DNA of 64,000 nucleotides, from assembly GCA_016861045.1 (NCBI GenBank), contig BOKP01000004.1:1-64000 (forward strand), given 5' to 3'. The notes below the pieces were generated by a model, which saw only the letters and a program-made list of their open reading frames with translations, did no database searches and was not told where the DNA came from. Of this stretch, positions 23,070-29,044 are shown piece after piece (the stretch's first letter is position 1; each line of letters starts with the position of its first letter). Source of the stretch: Actinomycetes bacterium (lineage in GTDB: Bacteria > Actinomycetota > Thermoleophilia > Solirubrobacterales > 70-9). A program made the position numbers and the translations under genes.

Positions 23070-23402
23070 ATGGCGATCCTCGTCGAACCGCTCGAGGGAG
23101 CCGAGCTCGATCGGCTGATCACGGCGCTTCTGAACGCGACCGGGGCGGTCCATCAGGTCGTCGGGCGCGGGATCGCGGCCGGCGGCGAGGGGGTCGAGGT
23201 GATCGGGCGGAGCGCCGAGCGGCTGCGGGCGATCCTCGCGGTGGTGGCCGAGCACCACGGCGACGAGGAGCTCCGGGTGATCACCGAGTTCCTCGCGATC
23301 GCGACGCTGCTGATCGCCGAGGAGGAAGGGTTCGCGGCGGCTTTCCGCCCCGACGACGACGACCGCGACGATCCTGATGACCTGCATGCAGATTGGGTGT
23401 GA
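23070..23402 (+). CDS. hypothetical protein
   Basis: I do not recognise this 110-residue protein, MAILVEPLEGAELDRLITAL and onward. It is largely helical and acidic with an amphipathic centre (LRAILAVVAEHHGDEELRVI, EFLAIATLLIAEEEGFAAAF) and an extremely acidic tail (RPDDDDRDDPDDLHADWV). No membrane helix is convincing. The end overlaps the palindromes that precede the vapB antitoxin. It could be a real small gene or an accidental frame; codon use is consistent with coding. Confidence 0.42.
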   Translation: MAILVEPLEGAELDRLITALLNATGAVHQVVGRGIAAGGEGVEVIGRSAERLRAILAVVAEHHGDEELRVITEFLAIATLLIAEEEGFAAAFRPDDDDRDDPDDLHADWV

Positions 23403-23409
23403 TGCATGC
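23383..23409. promoter_or_regulatory. vapB operator candidate
   Basis: TGCATGCA (23383-23390) and TGCATGC (23403-23409) are two self-complementary boxes 20 nt apart, start to start, directly before the ATG at 23421. Antitoxins of the VapB/FitA type bind such repeated palindromes to repress their operon. The position favours 23421 over 23406 as the start of vapB. Confidence 0.5.
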
Positions 23410-23420
23410 GCGTTGGTAGC

Positions 23421-23660
23421 ATGAGGGCAGTGAAGACGATCCAGATCCGCAACGTGCCCGACGACGTCCACGCCGAGCTCCGGGTCCGGGCCGCCCGGGC
23501 CGGCATGTCGCTGTCGGACTACGCGCTCGCCCAACTCGAGCGGACGACCGAGAAGCCGCCGCTCTCGGAGGTCCTCGAGCGGGCGAGCAGGCGACCCGGC
23601 GGCGTCAGCGGAAAGCTCATTGTCGAGACGATCCGGGCCGGGCGCGACGCGCTCGATTGA
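23421..23660 (+). CDS. vapB: VapB/FitA-type antitoxin
   Basis: A 79-residue antitoxin starting MRAVKTIQIRNVPDDVHAEL, a ribbon-helix-helix DNA-binding domain (strand TIQIRNV, helices HAELRVRAARAG and SLSDYALAQLERT), followed by a flexible C-terminal tail (LERASRRPGGVSGKLIVETI) that would wrap the toxin. VapB neutralises VapC and represses the operon. It ends 3 nt before the PIN toxin gene. A longer frame starts at 23406 but overlaps the operator palindromes. The identification is firm from sequence and pairing. Confidence 0.87.
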   Translation: MRAVKTIQIRNVPDDVHAELRVRAARAGMSLSDYALAQLERTTEKPPLSEVLERASRRPGGVSGKLIVETIRAGRDALD

Positions 23661-23663
23661 CGC

Positions 23664-24065
23664 ATGCTCGTCGTCGACGCCTCGGCCGTCGTTCGCGCCA
23701 TCGGTGAGACCGCCGCCGCGGGCGAGCTTCGCGAGCGCCTCGACGACGATGGCGAGCTGGCGGCTCCGCACCTGATCGATCTCGAGGTCCTGCAGGCGCT
23801 GCGACGGTTCGCGCGGAGCGGCGATCTCAGCCCCGATCGCGCCCAGATCGCGATCGGGGACTTCGAGGACCTCAGCCTGACGAGGTATCCGCAGGTGGCG
23901 CTGCTCGATCGGATCTGGGCGCTCCGCGACCGGTTGAGCGCCTACGACGCGGCCTACGTCGCGCTCGCCGAGGCGATCGGCGTGCCGCTCGTCACCTGCG
24001 ACGCGAAGCTCGCCTCCGCCGCCGCGGGCATCGCCGCGGTCGAGCTCTTCAGCCCGGTCGACTGA
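23664..24065 (+). CDS. vapC: VapC PIN-domain toxin
   Basis: The 133-residue PIN-domain ribonuclease starts MLVVDASAVVRAI (first catalytic Asp), has HLIDLEVLQALRRF (Glu), LSAYDAAYVALAEAIGVPLV (Asp) and TCDAKLASAA (Asp). All four acidic active-site positions are present, so it should be active. VapC toxins cleave tRNA or rRNA and stall translation. It follows vapB by 3 nt. This is the first of four antitoxin-PIN modules between 23.4 and 32 kb. Confidence 0.9.
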   Translation: MLVVDASAVVRAIGETAAAGELRERLDDDGELAAPHLIDLEVLQALRRFARSGDLSPDRAQIAIGDFEDLSLTRYPQVALLDRIWALRDRLSAYDAAYVALAEAIGVPLVTCDAKLASAAAGIAAVELFSPVD

Positions 24066-24082
24066 CCGCAGTGCGGATCCGC

Positions 24083-24117
24083 GGAACTACCCCACTTGGG
24101 GGAGGTTCCGCGGTTCC
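24083..24117. repeat. 35-nt dyad repeat, copy 2
   Basis: Second copy of the repeat at 20028-20062: GGAACTACCCC through GGTTCCGCGGTTCC, with three differences. Here the outer arms GGAAC/GTTCC pair perfectly and ACCCCA/TGGGG form the inner stem. It starts 17 nt after the vapC stop and could end that transcript, though it has no T-run. The following 150 nt (24118-24266) hold nothing recognisable. Confidence 0.55.
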
Positions 24118-24266
24118 AATCGCTGTCGCGGCTTCTGGGTCATCCGCTGCGACCGCTCAACACCGTCGGCGGCGGGGTCGGCAAGCTGACGTGGGCGGGT
24201 GCCCGGGCGGGCGGAGCGGCGCCGGGGTGTCTGGGGAGGCGCCGCGCACGGAGCCGGGGCGACGCA

Positions 24267-24283
24267 ATGTACGATCTATACAT
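24267..24283. promoter_or_regulatory. operator candidate for RHH-PIN module
   Basis: ATGTA-N7-TACAT is a 17-nt inverted repeat placed immediately before the ATG at 24285. It is AT-rich in a GC-rich setting and probably combines a -10-like element with the antitoxin binding site. The upstream ATG at 24267 lies inside it and is rejected as start. Confidence 0.5.
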
Positions 24284-24284
24284 C

Positions 24285-24566
24285 ATGCGTAGAACTCAGA
24301 TCTACCTGGATGAGTCGCAGGGTGAGCGCTTGGCCCGCTCGGCGACGGCCGGCGGGACGACCGTATCGGCGCTGATCCGCGCGGCGATCGACGCCTACCT
24401 CGACGGCCCGCCGTCGAGCGAGGAGCGACTGCGGCGGTTCCGCTCTGCCGTCCGCGAGGCGGCCGGAACGTCGCCCGATCTCCCCCCTGGGGACGAGTAC
24501 GTCGAGGCGATCCGACCCGACTACCGGATCCGGGAGCGGGCCCTGCGCGGGAACGACTCCGGGTGA
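24285..24566 (+). CDS. ribbon-helix-helix antitoxin (VapB-like)
   Basis: A 93-residue protein starting MRRTQIYLDESQGERLARSA, with the RHH strand RTQIYLDE and helices GERLARSATAGG and VSALIRAAIDAYLDG, followed by an extended toxin-binding tail (REAAGTSPDLPPGDEYVEAI). It is the antitoxin and autorepressor of the following PIN toxin, whose GTG start overlaps its stop by 4 nt. ATG 24285 is chosen because RHH strands begin within the first five residues. Confidence 0.82.
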   Translation: MRRTQIYLDESQGERLARSATAGGTTVSALIRAAIDAYLDGPPSSEERLRRFRSAVREAAGTSPDLPPGDEYVEAIRPDYRIRERALRGNDSG

Positions 24567-24934
24567 GGCACCTGCTCGACACCTCCGTCCTGATCGATGC
24601 GCTCAGAGGAGACGAGGAAGCGGTTGGGTTCCTCGCCGGGCTCGCGGAGGTCCCATGCTGCTCGGAGGTGACGCGGACCGAGGTCCTGCGGGGCGTCCAC
24701 TCCGGCGAGCGCCGCGCCGTGGCTCGGCTGTTCGAGTCCCTCGATTGGATCGTCGTGGACGAACGGACCTCGCAGACCGCCGGCGAGCTCGGACGGACGT
24801 GGCGCCAGAGCCACCCGGGGATCGACACCGCCGATCTGCTGGTCGCGGCATCGGCGGAGCTGGCCGGCGCGGTGCTCGCGACCGCGAACGTGCGGCACTT
24901 CCCGATGTTCGAAGGACTGCAGCCGCCGTACTGA
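24563..24934 (+). CDS. vapC: VapC PIN-domain toxin
   Basis: The 123-residue PIN domain starts (GTG) MRHLLDTSVLIDALRGDEEA, with the catalytic D in LDTS, Glu in TRTEVLRGVHSG, and Asp in GIDTADLLVAASAELAGAVL; the final acidic position in ATANVRHFP is replaced by Asn, as in many VapC proteins. It is coupled by a 4-nt overlap (GTGA) to the RHH antitoxin. It should be an active RNase. Confidence 0.87.
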   Translation: MRHLLDTSVLIDALRGDEEAVGFLAGLAEVPCCSEVTRTEVLRGVHSGERRAVARLFESLDWIVVDERTSQTAGELGRTWRQSHPGIDTADLLVAASAELAGAVLATANVRHFPMFEGLQPPY

Positions 24935-24991
24935 GTCGTCGGCGGGCATCCGCGGTCGGCGGCACGACTCAGCCGGGCCGAGACCGTTCGC

Positions 24992-26206
24992 TCAGCCCTC
25001 CCCCACCTCGTAGCCGGCTGCGGCCAGGGCGTCGCGGAGCTCCGCGGTGTGCTCGGGGCCGCGGGTCTCGAGGACGAGGTCGACCGAGGTCTCGCTGAGC
25101 GGCAGCTCGGCGATGTCGCGAACGTGGGAGACCTCGAGGATGTTGGCGCCGGCGGCGGCGATCGCGGCGAGCAGGTCGGAGAGCCCGCCGGGGCGGTCGG
25201 GGACGCGGGTGGTGATGCGGACCCGGCGGCTCGCGGTGATCTCGTGGCGGTTGATCGCCGCGGCGAGCAGGCGCGGGTCGACGTTGCCGCCGGAGAGGAC
25301 GACCGCGGTGGCGCCCGCCGGGGCCGGCTCGACGGCGCCCGCCAGCAGCGCGGCGAGGCCGATCGCGCCGGCGCCCTCGGTGACGAGCTTGGTGCGCTCA
25401 GCGAGCCGCACCATCGCCTCGACGATCGCCTCGTCGCCGACGGTGAGCATGCCGTCGAGCCAGCGCCCGAGCAGCGGCAGGGTGAGCTCGCCGGGGCGCT
25501 TGACCGCGATCCCGTCGGCGATCGTCTGCGCGTCGGCGACCTCGACCGGCGCGCCGCGGGCCAGCGACTCGGCGACGGCCGCGCAGCCGCTCGCCTGCAC
25601 GCCGAAGACCTCGATCGAGGGGTCGGCCGCCTTCAGCGCGATCGCCGTGCCGCTCGCCAGCCCGCCACCGCCGACCGGGACGACGACCCGCCGCAGGCCC
25701 GCGACCTGCGCGGCGAGCTCGAGGCCGACCCCGGCCTGCCCGGCGATCACGTCGGGGTCGTCGAAGGGGTGGACGAAGAGCAGGCCCTCGGAGGCGGCGG
25801 CCTGGCGCGCGGCGGCGACGCAATCGTCCACCGAGGCGCCGCCGAGGACGACCTCGCCGCCGAAGGCGCGGACCGCCTCGACCTTGCCGATCGCCGCCGC
25901 CTCCGGCATGTACACCCGGCAGCGAACGCCGCGCGCCCGGGCCGCGTAGGCGAGCGACTGGGCGTGGTTGCCGGCGCTGCCGGTGACGACGCCCGCGCAG
26001 GCGGTCGGATCTACCCCGCGCAGCTTCGCGAGCGCGCCGCGCAGCTTGAACGAGCCGGTCCGCTGGAGGTTCTCCGCCTTCAGCACGATCTCGCCGCCGA
26101 TCTCGCGGCTGAGGCTGCGCGAGGTCATCGCCGGCGTCTCGCGGACGAGCTCGCGCGAGGCCGCGTGGACGGCGCGGAGGCCGTCGAGGTCGAGCTCGAC
26201 GCTCAC
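24992..26206 (-). CDS. ilvA: threonine ammonia-lyase (threonine dehydratase) with ACT domain
   Basis: The 404-residue PLP enzyme converts threonine to 2-oxobutanoate and ammonia, feeding isoleucine synthesis or threonine breakdown. The PLP lysine is in GSFKLRGALAK (about residue 54), the phosphate-binding loop is VGGGGLASG, and LSGGN near residue 310 closes the fold-type II core. The C-terminal ACT domain ITTRVPDRPGGLSDLLAAIA (about 325-400) is for allosteric control; a single ACT domain fits the TdcB/short IlvA type. The GTG start overlaps the ridA stop (GTGA), so the longer frame upstream is discarded. Coupling to RidA is functionally sensible. Confidence 0.92.
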   Translation of the reverse strand: MSVELDLDGLRAVHAASRELVRETPAMTSRSLSREIGGEIVLKAENLQRTGSFKLRGALAKLRGVDPTACAGVVTGSAGNHAQSLAYAARARGVRCRVYMPEAAAIGKVEAVRAFGGEVVLGGASVDDCVAAARQAAASEGLLFVHPFDDPDVIAGQAGVGLELAAQVAGLRRVVVPVGGGGLASGTAIALKAADPSIEVFGVQASGCAAVAESLARGAPVEVADAQTIADGIAVKRPGELTLPLLGRWLDGMLTVGDEAIVEAMVRLAERTKLVTEGAGAIGLAALLAGAVEPAPAGATAVVLSGGNVDPRLLAAAINRHEITASRRVRITTRVPDRPGGLSDLLAAIAAAGANILEVSHVRDIAELPLSETSVDLVLETRGPEHTAELRDALAAAGYEVGEG

Positions 26207-26589
26207 CCGAGGGCGACGGCCGCGGCGATCTCGACGCTCGCGCCGAGCGGCAGGCCCGCGACCTCGACCATCGCGCGGGCGGGCGGCCCGGTCGCGAACC
26301 GCTCCGCGTAGGCGGCGTTGACCTCGGCGCCGGCGGCGAGATTGGTGACGTAGACGGTGACCATCAGCGCCCGGTCCAGGCTCGTGCCGGCGGCCGCGCA
26401 GACCACCTCGAGGTTCTCGAGGCATCGCGCGGCCTGCTCGCCTGGGCCGGCCTCGACCAGCCTGCCGGTGTCGGGGTCGATCGGGACCTGGCCCGAGCAG
26501 TAGAGGACGTCGCCGTGGGCGACGGCGTGCGAGTAGGGCCCGGCCGCCTCCGGTGCCCCGATCGCCTCGACCGTCCGTCGTTCCGCCAT
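26203..26589 (-). CDS. ridA: RidA enamine/imine deaminase
   Basis: The 128-residue protein has the RidA/YjgF fold: EAAGPYSHAVAHGDVLYCSG, QVPIDPDTG, LENLEVVCAAAGTSL, VTVYVTNLAA, PARAMVEVAGLPLGASVEI. The substrate-binding Arg (PARAMVEV) and Tyr (GPYS) are present. RidA hydrolyses reactive enamines and imines such as 2-aminoacrylate released by threonine/serine dehydratases. Its stop overlaps the ilvA start, so producer and detoxifier of the intermediate are translated together. Confidence 0.93.
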   Translation of the reverse strand: MAERRTVEAIGAPEAAGPYSHAVAHGDVLYCSGQVPIDPDTGRLVEAGPGEQAARCLENLEVVCAAAGTSLDRALMVTVYVTNLAAGAEVNAAYAERFATGPPARAMVEVAGLPLGASVEIAAAVALG

Positions 26590-26609
26590 CGTCAGCTCCT
26601 CTCCCTCGA

Positions 26610-27842
26610 TCAGGTCGCGTCGTCGAGGCCGACCGTAGCGGCGGGCCCCTGCCCCAGTCTCCCGGACCCGGGCGGCGCGGGGATCGGCTTGCGCGGGAGG
26701 CGCACGTTGGCGAACCCGGCGAGGGCGATGAAGATCGCCATCGCGACGAACGCGGCATCGCCGTTGCCGTCGGAGAGCGCGGCGCCGAACACGGGGATGA
26801 CCGCGATCGGGATGGCGCTGCCGACCAGGCTCATCAGCGCGACCGGCTCGGTCGGCTCCCGCGGCCAGAGGCGCTGGGCGGCGAGGATCATCACCGCGTA
26901 CGGGAGGGCGAAGCCGGCGGCGATGAGGATGACCGCGGGCAGCGCCACCGCGAGCGACTGGTCGAAGGCGATCGCGACGATCCCGGCGCTGGCGAGGAGC
27001 GGCATCACCCCGGCGAGGACCGCGTCGGGGATCCCGGCATCGTTGAGGCGGGCGCCGCCGAAGCGGAAGAGGCCGGAGGCGGCGAAGAGCAGGAAACCGA
27101 GCAGGCCCGCCACCGCGAGCTGCATGCCACCCTGGACCGAGAGGAAATGGACGAGCCAGGCGCCGATCGTGAGCGGCGCGGCGAACATCGCGACGAAGAG
27201 CAGCGCCAGGCGCCAGACGGCGGCGCTGCGGACGGCGGCGGCGAGAAAGCCCCCGCCGGTCAGCTCGAGCTCGATCCTGCGGTCGGCGGGCAGAACGGTC
27301 AGCGCCGACAGGCCGGCCGCCGCGGAGACGAGGAAGCCGACCCGCCAGTCGATGCCGGCATCGGCGAGGACGCTGCCGGCGCCGAGGCCGAGCGCGATGC
27401 CGCCCTGGAAGGCGCCGCCGAAGAGCCCGACGCCCTTGATGCCGCCGACCGTGCGGGCGAAGACAGGCCCGACCGCAGCGATCACTCCGAGCCCGAGGCC
27501 GGCGAGGACGCGACCGGACGCGAGCGCCCAGAAGCCCGGCGCGGCGGCGAGGACCAGACAGCCGGCGCCGACCAGGACGGCGCTCAGCCGCAGGCTGCGG
27601 ATCACGCGGATGCGCTCGGCGAGCTTCGGCCCGCCGGCCTCGCCGGCGATCGTGCCGATGAAGAAGAGCGTGCCCGAGATCAGGCCGACGCTGGCGAGCG
27701 AGAGGTCGAAGGCGCTCGCCAGATCGGGGACGATCGGGGCGATGTTGCCGGCGCCCCAGGCGCTGCCCGCCGCGAGCAGGAGGATCGCGGTCGCATCGCG
27801 ACGGCTGAGCGCCGGTTCCGCCGGTTCGCCCGATTCGCTCAC
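26610..27842 (-). CDS. MFS transporter
   Basis: A 410-residue protein with 12 predicted membrane helices in two halves; first helix ATAILLLAAGSAWGAGNIAP, and the motif GEAGGPKLAERIRVIR between helices 2 and 3 is a variant of the MFS motif A (G-x-x-x-D-R-x-G-R). The two halves are joined by a loop near residue 190-200 (PADRRIELELTG). No substrate-defining motif was recognised; drug or metabolite export is possible. Its ATG overlaps the stop of the preceding secreted protein by 4 nt; ridA follows on the same strand after 20 nt. Confidence 0.85.
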   Translation of the reverse strand: MSESGEPAEPALSRRDATAILLLAAGSAWGAGNIAPIVPDLASAFDLSLASVGLISGTLFFIGTIAGEAGGPKLAERIRVIRSLRLSAVLVGAGCLVLAAAPGFWALASGRVLAGLGLGVIAAVGPVFARTVGGIKGVGLFGGAFQGGIALGLGAGSVLADAGIDWRVGFLVSAAAGLSALTVLPADRRIELELTGGGFLAAAVRSAAVWRLALLFVAMFAAPLTIGAWLVHFLSVQGGMQLAVAGLLGFLLFAASGLFRFGGARLNDAGIPDAVLAGVMPLLASAGIVAIAFDQSLAVALPAVILIAAGFALPYAVMILAAQRLWPREPTEPVALMSLVGSAIPIAVIPVFGAALSDGNGDAAFVAMAIFIALAGFANVRLPRKPIPAPPGSGRLGQGPAATVGLDDAT

Positions 27843-28228
27843 TTGCGCTTGCGCTTGGCGACCCTGAGCTCGTCCCGCGCCCGGCTCGAGCCGAGGCTCG
27901 TCAGGACATCGACCGCGTAGACGGTGAACCGGTAGCGACCCCGGCCGAGCCCGCCGTAGGTGACCGGCGAGCTGCAGGGGGCGATCAGCCCGTGGCCGGT
28001 CAGCTTGCAGGTGAACATCGCCGTGCGGTCGGCCGAGAACTCCCAGGTCGCCGTCGCGGTCCCGTGCCCGCGGACCTTCAGCTTCGCCGGCGGCGAGCTC
28101 GTGAACGCGACCTGCGGCGGCGGCACGTCGCGGCCTGCCGCGAGGGCGGACGCGGCGAGCGCCAGCAGCGCCGCAGCGGCGGCGAGCATGACGAGGCGGG
28201 TCCTCCCGGCGACCCCACGCGAAGTCAT
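27839..28228 (-). CDS. secreted small Ig-like protein
   Basis: This 129-residue protein begins with a signal peptide (RTRLVMLAAAAALLALAASA, cleavage near LAAG) and then a beta-rich domain VAFTSSPPAKLKVRGHGTAT, TWEFSADRTAMFTCKLTGHG, PCSSPVTYGGLGRGRYRFTV. Two cysteines (FTCKL and PCSSP) probably form a disulphide. This resembles Ig-like domains that recur in actinobacterial surface proteins. The tail is very basic (AKRKRK). It is translationally coupled to the MFS gene. Function is unknown. Confidence 0.68.
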   Translation of the reverse strand: MTSRGVAGRTRLVMLAAAAALLALAASALAAGRDVPPPQVAFTSSPPAKLKVRGHGTATATWEFSADRTAMFTCKLTGHGLIAPCSSPVTYGGLGRGRYRFTVYAVDVLTSLGSSRARDELRVAKRKRK

Positions 28229-28304
28229 GGCCCGACCCTAGCGCGGTTCGGCGCTCCGGCGGGGCGCCGGGTACAGCGGTTCGTTGCCGACCGGTTCCAC
28301 TATT

Positions 28305-28334
28305 GTTACATCACGGCTTCGGAGGTGATGTAAC
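28305..28334. promoter_or_regulatory. 10-bp perfect inverted repeat at vapB start
   Basis: GTTACATCAC and GTGATGTAAC are perfectly complementary arms around a 10-nt spacer, ending at the vapB GTG start (28335). GGAGG in the spacer/right arm junction (28321-28325) is the ribosome-binding site, so a bound antitoxin would cover both promoter and start. It is the clearest operator in the window. Confidence 0.7.
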
Positions 28335-28577
28335 GTGGCGAGGATGAAGCGCCTGCAGATATCGCTCGAGCCCGAGCTCGATGAGGAGCTCGGGCTCGCC
28401 GCCGCGGCGCAGGGGGTCTCGAAGGCGGAGCTCGTCCGGCGCTCGCTGCGGGATCGCCTGCGACCGCCGCCCACGGTCGAGCTCCCGGTGAGCAGCAGCC
28501 GCGGCGATCTGCGCCCCGGGATCGACCTCGCTGACGGCCGGGCCCTGCGCGAGACCATGGACGGCCTGCGCGAATGA
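28335..28577 (+). CDS. vapB: ribbon-helix-helix antitoxin (VapB-like)
   Basis: 80 residues: MARMKRLQISLEPELDEELG gives the RHH strand and first helix, AQGVSKAELVRRSLRDRL the second helix, and residues 50-80 the toxin-wrapping tail (LRPGIDLADGRALRETMDGL). Start GTG 28335 has GGAGG 9 nt upstream; ATG 28344 is an alternative that removes three residues. The following PIN toxin overlaps its stop by 4 nt. A perfect palindrome precedes it. Confidence 0.85.
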   Translation: MARMKRLQISLEPELDEELGLAAAAQGVSKAELVRRSLRDRLRPPPTVELPVSSSRGDLRPGIDLADGRALRETMDGLRE

Positions 28578-29023
28578 CGGCTCCGCGCGATCAGCCCCTG
28601 CTCGTCGACACGAATCTGCTCGTCTACGCCTTTTGCCCGGAGCGGCCGGAGCACGCTGCGACGCGCGCGTGGCTGGCCGAGGCATTGCGCGGGCCGCGGC
28701 CGACCGCCCTGACGAGCTCCGCCCTTGCCGCGTTCGTCCGGATCGTCACCCACCGCAGGATCTTCGGTGACCCGGCGGGGATCGACGAGGCCCTCGGCTT
28801 CATCGCCGTGCTGCGCGGCGCGCCGGCCGTACGGGCGATCGAGCCGGGGGACGGGTACCCCTCACTGTTCGACCGGATCTGCAGCTCCCTTCACCTGCGC
28901 GGCGACGAGATCCCGGATGCCCATCTCGCGGCACTCGCGATCGAGCATGACGCCGACCTCGCCACGCACGACCGTGGGTTCGAGCGCTTCCCCGGCCTTC
29001 GCGTTGTCGACCCGCTCGCCTGA
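28574..29023 (+). CDS. vapC: VapC PIN-domain toxin
   Basis: 149 residues. LLVDTNLLVYAFCPERPEHA carries the first Asp and is typical of PIN toxins of the VapC43/TTHA-like group; TSSALAAFVRIVTHRR takes the place of the Glu helix, and GDEIPDAHLAALAIEHDADL plus THDRGFERFPGL bring the last two Asp residues. The acidic Glu in the second motif is not obvious (A-A-F-V), so activity may be altered. ATG overlaps the vapB stop (ATGA). Confidence 0.87.
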   Translation: MTAPRDQPLLVDTNLLVYAFCPERPEHAATRAWLAEALRGPRPTALTSSALAAFVRIVTHRRIFGDPAGIDEALGFIAVLRGAPAVRAIEPGDGYPSLFDRICSSLHLRGDEIPDAHLAALAIEHDADLATHDRGFERFPGLRVVDPLA

Positions 29024-29044
29024 GCGGCTGGTTGACTGTCGGTT

